DNA of 64,000 nt from Trema orientale (GCA_002914845.1 JXTC01000043.1:961328-1025327); one strand, 5' to 3'; positions 36,766-48,010 are shown, numbered from the stretch's first letter. A program made the numbers and translations. The notes: generated from the sequence alone by a model not told the origin.

Positions 36766-38570
36766 ATGTCAAATAACGATAGAGTTGTTAGCCCTCTTTC
36801 CATTGAACAACAACTAGCACAAATCGTAACCCGGCTAGAGGCGAGCGAGAAACGACTTGCTGAAATGACGACTCAAAATCAAGCCATTCGGACAGAGAAC
36901 CAGACCCTCAGGGCTAGATTGGATAGTATGGCTCAAATCAGGGTTGCTAATCCTAGATCTAGCAGTGCTGCTCAAGTAGAAGGCAACCCAAAGAATGTTA
37001 GCGTCTCCCGCGCTCCACCTTCACTTTCGGGTAGCTCTCCTTTTATTCAGTTCACCACCCCATCCGCGCAATTCAGTCCAATATCGAGGATGCAATCCTT
37101 TACCCCAGGCACAACTGGTCAAAACTCAAACATCTCGGTGATGAGTGACCAACAATTCGGTGGAAGATTCACACAAGGAGATGTCCCTCCACCTGGAGTA
37201 CCTGCTTTTAATCCATCTGGATCAACTATGGTCCATCTGAACACATTGCACCCGACTGGAAATCTACCACCTCCATATGCACTCCAGTCGATTGAAAACT
37301 ATACGCCTCCAGCACCATCTGGCATTCAAAGCACCCCTCTAGGCATAACTACCACATTCGAAGTTGTTGCACTACTTCAAAAGATAACTAACCTTGAATC
37401 ACAAGTGACGAAAGCTACAGGTCCAAGGTCAGAATACGATATTATGGTTGGCGGAGTCAGAACTTCACCACTAGCCAAGCACATCAGTGAAGTAGTCCCT
37501 CATCACAAGTTCAATACCCCAGAGTTGCGCGACTATGATGGAACTATGGACCCCTATGAACATGTCTGCCACTTTGAGTAATTGATGCAGACTGTTTCTG
37601 TTCCATCCGAGAAGTTAGATGCAATGAAGTGTAAGACATTCACTCAAAGCCTAAAAGGGCTAGCCTTGAAGTGGCTCTATAATCTCGAGCCAGAATCTAT
37701 GTTATCCTACTCAGATCTCACGAAGAAGTTTATGAACAACTTTTCCATCAGTTAAAGTTGGGAAAGAATCCTAACGATTTATTCCACATCGTGCAACACA
37801 AGAATGAGTCATTGAAAGATTATGTCAAGCGGTTCAATAGCGTAATGATTGACGTCCTAAAACTTGATGGAGGAACTGCAGTTGAAGCATTTAGGAGAAG
37901 ACTAATTCATGGTTCAAAGCTATATGAAGAATTGACAACTAAGGAGGCACTCACTGTGGAAGAGGCACTACAACGTGCCCGTGGATTCATCACACTGGAA
38001 GAAGATGAAGTATTTCTACATCGTGGACTACCAAAGAAAGAAGACGTTCAATTAGAGTATGTAGGAGACAAAAGAGGAAGAAATATATGGGAAGATAATA
38101 GGAGGTATCAACAGAGATGAAGGGAGGATAAGAGGCCAAGGAGTCCACCACATATAATTCCCAAGCTCGATTATCCACTCAACATATCAGCGGTGGATTT
38201 AGTGGTTTATAACCTCCGAGGAAGAAATGATATTAATTGGCCAAGAAAGCTATACTCTAACCCTGAACATGGAGACCAATCGAGGTATTACAAATTTCAT
38301 GGAGACCATGGATATACTACTCAAGAATGTAGACAATTACGTTTTGAGATAGTAGAATTGCTGAAAAAAGGACACTTATGCGAGTTCTTATCAGAAAGGG
38401 GAAAAAAGATACTAGAAGATGTAGCCAAGCAAAAAGAGGCCACACCACCTCCACCAGATACTCGTCGAATAGTAAACATGATTTGTGGAGGGTCAGTCTA
38501 CAGCGGGACTTCTAATTCTTCTATGAGAAAATACGTTAGAAAGGCTAAAGATGTCGCACCAACTTTTGAG
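36766..38570 (+). pseudogene. Tat gag, broken
   Basis: The frame opens at ATG 36766 (MSNNDRVVSPLSIEQQLAQI, followed by a coiled coil rich in E, Q, L and R around residues 20-50). A Pro/Ser-rich middle and the gag core (HKFNTPELRDYDGTMDPYEHV) follow. A TAA at 37579 ends this segment; further gag sequence resumes in other segments (KDYVKRFNSVMIDV near 37825; YYKFHGDHGYTTQECRQLR near 38290). A frameshift occurs near 37750 and a TGA at 38118 (CGA-to-TGA would explain it). No intact gag can be made. Confidence 0.85.
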
Positions 38571-40869
38571 CCGACTGATTTTTCTATTGATCAAACAATT
38601 ACCTTTAACACTAAAGAAGTTTCCTCTCTGAGTAGGCCTCATGATGATGCGCTTGTACTAAATATGGCTAACTGCCTAATTAAATGCATTCTAGTCGACA
38701 ATGGAAGTTCTGCAAATGTTTTGTTCCTTTCTACCTTGAAAGATATGGAAATAGATGAAGAAAAAATCGAAAATGTCAAAACTGTACTGATAGGATTCAA
38801 TGGAGAACAGACCGCAGCAGTAGGGCAGATAACGCTTCCAGTCTATGCCAAAGGAGAAAATCTAATGACTAAGTTTATAGTCATGGATTGCCCATCAGCA
38901 TACAACATCATTTTGGGATGACCATGGATTCATGCAATGCGAGCAGTACCTTCAACTTACCACCAAGTTATCAGATTTCCTACTAAAAGAGGAGTCATGA
39001 AGATAAAAGGAGATAAGACTGCTGCAAGAGGCTGCTATCAAACTGCGATGCAAAACAAGAAGCTCGAACTATATCAACTAGAAGCTGAAAATCATTCACC
39101 TAGCCAAATTAGGGAGGCGCCAAAGTCGGAGGAGCTGGACGAAGTAATGCTCAATCAAGACAATCCAGATCATATGGTTCAAATTGGATCTCTTCGTTCG
39201 AATGAAATCAAAGAAGAATTAATTAAGTTCCTCAAGCAGAATAAGGACATATTTTCCTAGACGTACTCAGACATGCCAGGAATTGATCCGACCGTCATCA
39301 CCCATCGGCTTAATATTGATCTCAATCATAAACCAGTTCACCAAAAGAAAAGGAAGTTCAGAGTAGAGAGAAACAAAATTATTAATGAAGAAGTGAAAAG
39401 GCTGTTAGAAGCTGGGTTCATTCGAGAAGTTCATTACCCAGAATGGTTAGCTAATGACGTGATAGTAAGGAAGGAAAATGGTAAATAGAGAGTGTGTATA
39501 GATTTCACCGACCTTAACAAGGCGTGCCCAAAAGATAGCTTTCCGTTACCACATATTGACAGGTTGGTCGATGCAACTGCTGGACATCAATTGTTGAGCT
39601 TTATAGACCCGTTCTCTGGTTATAACCAAATTTTAATGCACCCGGACGATCAAGAGAAGACCGAATTCATAACCGATAGAGGTTTATACTGCTACAAAGT
39701 AATGCCATTCGGTCTAAAGAATGCTGGAGCAACTTATCAACGACTAGTCAATAAAATGTTTGCATCTCATATTAGCCAGACAATAGAAGTTTACATAGAT
39801 GACATGTTGGTGAAATCGTTGAAGGCTAATGAGCATATCCAACATCTTGAAGACTGCTTCAAAGTTTTGAGAGAGTATAACATGAAGCTGAACCTGACCA
39901 AATGTTCGTTCGGGGTATCTTCAGGAAAGTTTCTGGGGTATCTAGTAACATAAAGGGGAATCAAGGTAAACCCTGATCAAATTCGAGTTTTAATTAATAT
40001 GTCTTCTCCGAAGAACAAAAAAGAGGTTCAAAAGATGGTTGGGAGAGTAGCCGCATTGAACCGGTTTATCTCACGCTCGTCGGATAAGTGCCTTCCATTC
40101 TTCAACTTGTTGAAAGGAAATAGAACTTTCGAGTGGAATGACGAGTGTGTAGACACATTCAAGAAATTGAAAGAATATCTAACAACACCACCACTCTTGT
40201 CCAAATCGGTCGATGGAGAAACACTTTTCTTATATTTGGCAGTCTCAAATAATGCTATTAGTGCGGTCCTGATCTGGGAGGAAGGAAAGTTGCAACGTCC
40301 AATATATTATATGAGCCGAACCATCCAAGATGCCGAAACTCGTTATCCAATGATAGAGAAGCTCGCCCTTGCATTGATCACAGCCGCTCGAAAATTGAGG
40401 CCTTATTTTCAATGTCATCCAATCGTGGTGGTAACTTCTCATCCCCTTCGAGCTGTTCTTCATAAACCAAAAGTATCGGGAAGATTGACTAAATAGGCAG
40501 TTGAACTAGGTGAATTTGATGTGACTTACCAAAATCGGACAGCTGTAAAATCACAAGTATTGGCTGACTTTCTTGCCGAGATGACTGATCAAGGTACTAT
40601 TGAAGGAGTTGAAAGGAACCACAGGAGATTGGAAGCTCAAAGTCGATGGATCGTCCAATGTAAAAGGAAGTGGAATTGGCGTGATCCTCACCACACCGAA
40701 TGGATAAATTTTCGAGCAATCCATCTGCCTTGGATTCAACGCGTCAAATAACGAGGCTAAATACGAAGCTATTATAGCTGGGCTAAGAGTAGCTAAAGCA
40801 ATTGGAGCATGTAGAATCATAGTCTCCAGTGACTCATAATTGATTGCTAACCAGATAAAAGGAGACTTG
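38571..40869 (+). pseudogene. Tat pol: protease, RT, RNase H, partial second RNase H
   Basis: Protease has VDNGSSANVLF near 38695. RT has the PKDSFPLPHID block, FGLKNAGATYQRL and YIDDMLVKS (active-site DD near 39795). The first RNase H follows with YMSRTIQDAETRYPMIEKLA. After a frameshift near 40615, a second RNase H begins with KVDGSS, NNEAKYEAI and SSDS, giving its D, E and D residues; this archaeal-type domain is typical of Tat. Stops occur near 38919 (TGA), 39258, 39486 and 40494 (TAG) and 39951 (TAA). The sequence stops at the palindrome boundary (40869), inside the second RNase H. No integrase is present anywhere. Confidence 0.9.
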
Positions 40870-41376
40870 TAGACGGTGAATCCTATAATTATTTGAATAA
40901 GAGGCCAATGGTCATCACGAAACTTACAACAGAAACTCCTTGGGACGCCGAGGGGACCTACAAAAAAGACACTCCGACACTCAAGTCAATAATGGTCGTA
41001 AATAAGAAGAATCCTCACCTACTTACAAGAAAGATGTTTACCTTCTAATAGGACTCTCCATAATTATCTGATAATTATGGGTAATCAAATTAAATGATAA
41101 TCAATACACTTACCTGATCTTGTGATTCAAAATAGGATAAATACGATCGAATAATAGATATGCTGACCTGGTCAAAATCAATTAGAATCTTATTCAAATC
41201 GGGTATCTACTTGAGCTTTTCAAGATATGGCCGACCCCAAATTTGAGCCGTACATTTATTGGTCAGCTAGAAACTCCAGCTGGCACATTATCTTCCTGCT
41301 GAAAACTCTTACCATTTTTAATCACCTTGGACACGTGAACCAAGGAATTTCGCTCGAATGAAATTCAACCCCAACA
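40870..41376 (-). repeat. Third, inverted LTR at the left end of the palindrome
   Basis: A full-length LTR of the same family in reverse orientation. On the minus strand it runs from tgttggggttg to caccgtct. Its outer end joins directly to the truncated RNase H. It shares some bases with the 5' LTR and some with the 3' LTR. Confidence 0.9.
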
Positions 41377-42376
41377 ATCAGATCCCACTCCTCAGTAGAG
41401 TTTCACTCAAACATGAGGAGTAGATGCCTACTTGATCTAACTCCTTGAGCCAGACAATGATGTTCCAGCTCTGATCTTGACACCGCCATTCCGTCCAATT
41501 GCTTCCTTGAAAAACTCAAAATATAACGCTTAACATTAAGTGCAATTTCCACAACCCACTTTAGTTTCCGCTTGAAAACAACCATACTCTCAATTCAAAT
41601 AATTCAGAGCCATATTTTCTTAACAATCATAAAATGTTAAATCTACTTGCAAAATCGAGCACGCCATATCACTCACTCGCGCTCGAAAAATATTTCAACG
41701 ATTCAAAGCCATATTATTTTATCCATCAAAAAGCACTAAATCTGATTACAAAATTGAGCATGCCGAATTTACTCCTGCTCTAACGAGAATTGCGAGTTTT
41801 GCTTGACTCATAACCTGAGCATGCTTATTTTTTCTTGCTCCAACGACCATTGCATACTTGGTCTAGCTTCGAACGAGAATGCAAATGCCAGTTCATTCAA
41901 AATTGATGACTGCTGGGTATTATGCTCGCCAACCAGGCATGACACATGTCATGTACCCATTGCGCAAGACATCAAGGCATGGATTGAGAAATCCCAACTC
42001 TCCACCTAATTGCAGCCATTAGATCAAAGCTATCTTATCCATTTATTCAAATTTCAAAATTTGATTCTCCCCCTTCATTGTACTTGATTTGATTTGAAAT
42101 TCAAATCCCACAACTATCCTATCTCTCTATAAATGGAGCTTATTTCCACCTCTTATTTCCACTCAAATCCTTATTCTTACTCAAAACTCCTCCATTTGCT
42201 CTCAAAGTTTCCTCCACAATATTGTCCTCAAGTTCTTCATTCTCCAAGTAAGTTCTTCAATATATTTTTTTATTGTTGCCATCCCTTTTTTTTTTCAATC
42301 CCTCCCCAATGCAACAAAATTTTAGTTTTTTTTTTCTTTCTTTTGATCTAATTTCAGCTGCCATATTTTATAAAAA

Positions 42377-43094
42377 ATGTTATTAGAAAGTAGTAAAAAT
42401 GCATGCTCAACAAACTCTTCGTCCCATGCTTCAACTTCTTCTCCTACTCCCAAACTAACCAATCACCCGAAATTCCAACCATCAAAAAACGAACTCGCTC
42501 AAATGTCGGACCACGAAAACGACACACCATAAGTATTAGGTTCCGATAGACTCGAACCATCCAAAAATCTCGCTTCAAAAATGTCTTCATCTCACCTAGA
42601 AGAATTTAGAGTTCTCTACAACATTCCATCTTCGGTTGAAATACGGCTTCTGAACTTTTCTGATCGAGCTGATACAAAAGTTAAAGGCTAGACTTGCCTA
42701 TATGAGATCACCTTTAAATTGGGGTTCCGATGCCCACTTCCGTCTTTCATCCGAGACGTACTCCTCCACTACAATATTTGCCTTGCTCAACTCAAGCCAA
42801 ACTCTTTGAGGTTACTATTGTCGATACTTTTGGTTTCCAAATTCGAGTCAGTCTTATTACAACTTGAGGATTTTCTTTCTTGCTACTGGCTTAGAGAAAA
42901 CTTTGAGGATCCAGGTTGGTATACATTTTACCATAGGAAAAAAAAAACTAATTGAAGACTCAAGAATTCCTGACAAAGGATGGAAAGCTTTCTATCTCTT
43001 CGTGTCTTCAAATTACGAAATTAGATTGGACATTTCAGACAAACCTCGAGTGCGCTCATCTTGGGGTAGTCCTGGTGAGTGTTGCTACAAGTAA
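42377..43094 (+). pseudogene. Tat accessory (antisense-type) ORF, left-arm copy
   Basis: Reads plus because the arm is inverted; relative to the element this ORF is antisense. It opens MLLESSKNACSTNSSSHAST, meets TAA at about 42529 and TAG at about 42690, and continues with FRCPLPSFIRDVLLHYNICL, QLKPNSLRLLLSILL and SRIPDKGWKAFYLF, with a +1 slip near 42950, to a TAA at 43092. The middle resembles the so-called putative gypsy-type transposon domain (Transposase_28-like) found in extra ORFs between pol and 3' LTR of Tat elements. Function unknown. Confidence 0.6.
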
Positions 43095-43172
43095 TTCCTC
43101 ACATTATTAGTTTGCTAATAGATTATGGGTGGAAAAACTCTTAATCTCTTAGCAAACTAATAATGTGAGGAA

Positions 43173-43891
43173 TTACTTGTAGCAACACTCACCAGGACTA
43201 CCCTAAGATGAGCGCACTCGAGGTTTATCTGAAATGTCTAGTCCAATTTCGTAATTTGAAGACACAAAGAAATAGAAAGCTTCCATCCTTTGTCAGGAAT
43301 TCTTGAGTCTTCAATTAGTTTTTTATTTTTCCTATGGTAAAATGTATACCGACCTGGATCCTCAGAGTTTTCTTTAAGCCAGTAGCAAGAAAGAAAATCC
43401 TCAAGTTGTAATGAGACTGACTCGAATTCAAAAACCAAAAGTATCGACAATAGCAATCTCAAAGAGTTTGGCATGAGTTTAACAAGGCAAATATTGTAGT
43501 GGAGGAGTACGTCTCAGATGAAAGACAGTTTTGGGCATCGGAAACCCAATTTAAAGGTAATCTCGGATAGGCAAGTCCAGCCTTTAACTTTTGTATCGGC
43601 TCGTTCAGAAGAGTTCGGAAGCCGTATTTCAACCGAAGATGGAATGTTGTAGAGAGCTCTAAATTTTTCTAGGTAAGATGAAGACATTTTTGAAGCGAGA
43701 TTTTTAGATGGTTCGAGTCTATCGAAACCTAATACCCGTGGTGTGTCGTTTTTGTGGTCCGACATTTGAGCAAGTTCGTTTTTTGATGGTTGGAATTTCG
43801 GGTGATTAGTTAGTTTGGGAGTAAGAGAAGAAGTTGAAGCATGGGATGAAGAGTTTGTTGAGCACGCATTTTTACTACTTTCTAATAATAT
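43173..43891 (-). pseudogene. Tat accessory (antisense-type) ORF, right-arm copy
   Basis: Mirror copy of the ORF at 42377-43094. The expected ATG at 43889-43891 reads ATA. The TAA present in the left copy after ENDTP is a sense codon (CGG) here, so the segment MSDHKNDTPRVLGFDRLEPS is open. Frame breaks occur near 43500 and 43235. The two copies carry different lesions, so each arm decayed separately after the duplication. Confidence 0.6.
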
Positions 43892-44859
43892 GTTTTATAA
43901 AATATAGCAGCTGAAATTAGATCAAAAGAAAGAAAAAAAAAAACGAAAATCTGGTGCAATGGGGAAGGAATGAAAAAAAAAATGGAAGACAACAATAAAA
44001 AATATATTGAAGAACTTACTTGGAGAATGAAGAACTTGAAGACAATATTATGGAGGAAACTTTGAGAGCAAATAGAGGAGTTTTGAGTAAGAATAAGGAT
44101 TTGAGTGGAAATGAGGGGTGGAAATGAGCTCCATTTATAGAGAGATAGGATAGTTATGGTATTTGAATTTCAAATCAAATCAAGTACAATGAAGAGGGAG
44201 AATCAAATTTTGAAATTTAAATATTACTTTGATCTAGTGGCTGCAATCAGGTGGAGAGTTGGGATTTCTCAATCCGTACCTTGATGTCTTGCGCAATGGG
44301 TACATGACATGTGTCATGCTTGGTTGGCGAGCATAATACCCAGTGGTCATTAATTTTGAATGAACTTGTATTTGCATTCTTGTTCAAAGCTAGACCAAGT
44401 ATGCAATAGTCATTGGAGCAGGAAAGAAATAAGCATGCTCAGGTTATGAGTCAAGCAAAACTCGCAATTCTTGTTGGAGCAGGAGTAAATTCGGCATGCT
44501 CAATTTTGTAATCAGATTTAGTGCTTTTTGATGGATAAAATAATATGGCTTTGAATCGTTGAAATACTTTTCGAGCGGAAGTGATATGGCGTGCTCGAAT
44601 TTGCAAGTAGATTTAGCATTTTATGATTGTTAAGAAAATATGGCTCTGAATTGTTTGAATTGAGAGTATGGTTGTTTTCAAGCGGAAACTAAAGTGGGTT
44701 ACGGAAATTACACTTAATGTTAAGCGCTATATTTCGAGTTTTTCAAGGAAGCAATTGGACGGAATGGCGGTGTCAAGATCGGAGCTGGAACATCATTGTC
44801 CAGCTCAAGGAGTTAGATCAAGTAGGCATCTACTCCTCATGTTCGAGTGAAACTCGACT

Positions 44860-44877
44860 GAGGAGTGGGGGGCTGAT
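44860..44877 (+). other. Polypurine tract of the Tat element
   Basis: The purine-rich gaggagtggggggctgat ends at the first base of the 3' LTR. Its inverted partner is at about 41377-41394. Confidence 0.8.
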
Positions 44878-45385
44878 TGTTGGGATTGAATTTTATTCGA
44901 GCAAAATTCATTGGTTCACGTGTCCAAGGTGATTAAAAAGGGTGAGAGTTTTCAGCAGGAAGATAATGTGCCAGCTGAAGTTTCTAGCTGACCAATAAAT
45001 ATACGGCTCAAATTTGGGGTCGGCCATATCTTGAAAAGCTCAAGTAGATACCTGATTTGAATAAGATTCTAATTGATTTTGACCAGGTCAGCATATCTAT
45101 TATTCGATCGTATTTATCCTATTTTGAATCACAAGATCAGGTAAGTATATTGATTATCATTTAATTTGATTACCCATAATTATCAGATAATTATGGAGAG
45201 TCCTATTAGAAGGTAAACATCTTTCCTATAAATAAATGAGGATTCTTCTTATTTACGACCATTACTGGCTTGAGCATTGGAGTGTCTTTTTTGCAGATCC
45301 CCCTGCGTCCCAAGGAGTTCCTGTTGCAAGTTTCGTGATGACCATTGGCCTCCCGTTCAAATAATTATAGGATTCACCATATATA
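44878..45385 (+). repeat. Tat 3' LTR (right end of the palindrome)
   Basis: 508 bp, from tgttgggattg to caccatatata. Followed directly by ttatt, the same 5 bp that precede the 5' LTR. Confidence 0.9.
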
Positions 45386-45390
45386 TTATT

Positions 45391-46040
45391 GCTTGGCAAT
45401 TTGTGGTAATTTGGAAGATTGAACTACTGCCGTTGTGGATTTTTGAAGAATTAAGACGAAACTTTTCAGTTGGTGTTTATCAAAACCATAAGGAAAAGGG
45501 CTAGAATTTTTATCGTGCAAGTTGGAGTTAAAGTGGAATACGTCTCTAGTTCTTGAATACCTATTTTCCCTGCTGCTCTGAAGTTTTGTTGCTGTCTTAT
45601 GGAGGTTCTTAGAATGTCAAAAATGTTACTATTGGAATTGTTTGCACAAAACTTGAAGACAAGTTTCTTTTGTTGTTAAGGAAAGTTAACATGGTAGATT
45701 CTCTAATGTCACATGGATATCTATCTTGATTGGTATTGGGGTGTCTTAAAGAATAGTTGAGGCAATGTCATTTATGTGGTCTTAATAACATCAAAGCTGC
45801 CCATGGTCCAACGACTTAAAAGGCAACAGTTTCCTTCCTTTGTGACTATAGAATATTAAAGACTTTAGCTGAGAGTGTGGTCTTCTCCATTTTGACGCTT
45901 GCTATTGTGTCAGAAAGGGAGGCTCAAGTGAATTACTGTAGTCAAAGCTTTATGCTATCATTTAATCATAGAATTCGTGGTCGAATTCTTTTTGATGAAT
46001 GGGAAACTGATGCAGGACCAGAATGTCGTTTATCTTCGTA
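45391..46040 (+). other. Downstream flank of the Tat insertion, decayed sequence
   Basis: Continuation of the sequence interrupted by the Tat element. It has gene-like composition but many stops in all frames (for example a peptide-like LAESVVFSILTLAIVSEREA near 45870). No family recognised. Confidence 0.35.
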
Positions 46041-46456
46041 TAGTATTTAGAAAATACCCTGTCATGTCCAATTTTGTGATTTGGAACGTGTTAGACTAAT
46101 TTTTTTGCCGATAATAATTTTTGTTTATTTTTTTAGGTTTTCTTTTCATTTAAAAAATAGGAAAATAAAATGTGTTAATTAGAGAAAAGCAAAAATGCAG
46201 TCGTTTTCATGCTCTGATAAACTAAATAGACTCTATTACTGAGTCTCATTTGAAACAAAGTTCAAAGATGGTATCTTTCTACAATCAAAAATTAAAATGT
46301 ATGGGATTATGGGTTCCAAACTCCCTCATGGAATCACATTTGAGAGCAATTTTGCCTGATTAAAGACGAAAAATACAACCTGCTTATGCAAAGTTGGAGT
46401 TAGCTAGGCAGTATCCATTGTTTGAAGATCAAGATCTTGGGGGGGGCGAGATTTCC
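46041..46456. repeat. 0.4-kb duplicated segment, copy 1
   Basis: Starts atttagaaaataccctgtcatg and matches 47585-48010 along its length with roughly 10 percent difference. The two copies flank a copia LTR fragment. Confidence 0.85.
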
Positions 46457-47251
46457 AGCAGCAAACTTCTAACGGGTGAGTTAGCTCGGCTCAACTCGAT
46501 GAGTTGACTCAGTTTCTAGCAGCAAAATTCTGGTGACTCGTACTGACTTATTCGGACTCCGATTGGGCTAATTTTTACGGCAACATGTTCGTCTCGTCGA
46601 GCTCTTCGATTTAATATGTAATAAGGATATGTTAGAAACAAATTTCCTATACTCTCAATCTCAAGAAATCTTTTATGATGTAGAAGATCAGTCAAAGTTG
46701 TATTCACAAAGCATACTTAGAATTGCAAGAGACTTAAAAATTCAAAAGATCTCTCACAACATCACTCTGATACCACTTTGTTGGAAATAAAACAAGCTTT
46801 ATTGATTACTCAAAAATATTACATGAGAGAATTTCTCAACTTCACTCTTCAAGATTATTTACTCACTAGAACCTACGCTTTTTTCTTTCTTACTTCACTC
46901 TTAGAAGCTTTGCTTCTTACTTGATGCTTAGAACTCAAATAGGGAGAGATATTTATACTACATGAGGAGTAAGGAGAACCACACAAATAAACAATTATAA
47001 AAATCCTTAAGCCACATATATTTTCTTCTACACTTTTCTAATAATAATCTAAGTAATCAAATAATTCACATGCATAAAACTAATACCTAATACTAGAAAA
47101 TTCTAGATAGAAGACTCCTTCAATTTGCACTTTGATTTTCTTCTTTTAGGGCTTTGCACTTGGGCTTTCAACTAGGAACTCTAATATGTTTGACCTCATG
47201 TTGATAGGCTTGGAACACTTCTCATAACTTAAAATAAGTTTATTTTCAACA
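46457..47251 (-). mobile_element. Copia fragment: leader, PBS and one LTR
   Basis: On the minus strand: an LTR at 46779-47251 (TG...CA: tgttggaaat to ttcaaca, 473 bp), then a PBS tggtatcagagt (46764-46775) of the initiator-Met type, then about 300 bp of leader-like sequence to about 46457. No coding region or second LTR is present. It is the 5' end of a truncated element of a different family from the copia at 17-23 kb. Confidence 0.75.
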
Positions 47252-47342
47252 GAATTGACAAAGCGTGTGATCAATTGTCCTTGATATAAAAAGCAAATTC
47301 ATGCCCTACCAAAAAAATGTACACATTTATGCCCTACCAAAT

Positions 47343-47395
47343 TCAAAGACTTCTAATCAGGAATGCGTATGCACTTGTAGTAGTTGTGCCTTAAA
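47343..47395 (-). pseudogene. Probable relic of a MORC exon
   Basis: These 53 bp match 55800-55852 (exon 14 end and donor of the MORC gene) at roughly 78 percent: shared words include caaagacttctaa and cttgtagta/tttgtagta. On the minus strand it gives KAQLLQVH where the gene has EARLLQMQ. The intron donor is altered. No other MORC exon is seen nearby, so this is a small fragment. Confidence 0.4.
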
Positions 47396-47584
47396 TAATT
47401 CATTATGGGAGGGTGTATAAATTAAAAATTTTAGGGGGCAATCCTTGGTTTATAACTAAATGCATGAATAACTATAAAAAAAGAACTAGTCATGCCCCTC
47501 ATGTCATTGACTGCCTCCGCCAGTACATGCATATCACTTGATAAATGACATAACATACAATATGCACATACTTCATATAACATT
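47396..47584. other. Intergenic, nothing recognised
   Basis: Short AT-rich stretch between the MORC relic and the second copy of the 0.4-kb repeat. Confidence 0.4.
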
Positions 47585-48010
47585 TAGAAAATACCCTGTC
47601 ATGTCCAATTTAGTGATTCGGAACGTGTTAGACTAAATTTTTTCACGATAATAATTTTTAATTATTTTTTAGGTATTCTTTTCGTTTAAAAAATGGGAAA
47701 ATAAAATGTGCTAATCAGAGGAACGCAAAAATGCAGTCGTTTTCGTGCTCTGATAAACTAAATAGACTCTATTACCTCTGATCAACTAAATAGACTCTAT
47801 TACTGAGTCTTATTTGAAACAAAGCTCAAAGATGGTATTTTTCTATAATCAAAAATCAAAATATAAGGATTATGGATTCCAAACTCCCTCATGGAATCAT
47901 ATTTGAGAGCAATATTGCCTGATTAAAGACGAAAAATACAACCTGTTTGCACAAAATTAGAGTTAGCTAGGTAGTGTCTATTGTTTGAAGATCGAGATTT
48001 GGCGGGTGAG
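47585..48010. repeat. 0.4-kb duplicated segment, copy 2
   Basis: Second copy of 46041-46456 in the same orientation. It has an extra internal duplication of the words aactaaatagactctattac near 47760-47800. Confidence 0.85.

Larger units (their letters stand above)
36184..45385 (+). mobile_element. Tat-type Ty3/gypsy retrotransposon with internal giant palindrome
   Basis: A 9.2-kb element bounded by two 508-bp direct LTRs and a perfect 5-bp duplication ttatt (36179-36183, 45386-45390). It has a PBS, gag, protease, RT, RNase H and the start of a second RNase H, all decayed. Integrase is absent. From 40870 the rest is a giant inverted repeat made of the element's own 3' region and LTR. The outer LTRs differ at about 36 of 508 positions by hand count (about 7 percent). 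The second (archaeal-type) RNase H, the TGGCGCCC-type PBS and an antisense ORF near the 3' LTR are features of the Tat lineage. Confidence 0.9.
40870..45385. repeat. Giant inverted repeat, arms about 2.24 kb, 34-bp spacer
   Basis: The left arm (40870-43116) is the reverse complement of the right arm (43151-45385). Both arms contain, from the outside inward, a full LTR, the polypurine tract, a non-coding zone and the whole antisense-type ORF. At the centre cattattagtttgct (left) faces agcaaactaataatg (right) around an unpaired 34-bp spacer. The central 70 bp per arm differ by about one base; overall identity looks above 90 percent. A transcript across it would form a long hairpin RNA. Confidence 0.93.

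Noticed and set aside
41803..44932. Several 60-78 codon ORFs present on both arms
   Set aside because: Mirror shadows within the palindrome; only the accessory ORF has family resemblance.
46764..47251. Possibility that this LTR pairs with the 17-23 kb copia element
   Set aside because: The LTR sequence and length differ (473 against 496 bp); only the general PBS type is shared.
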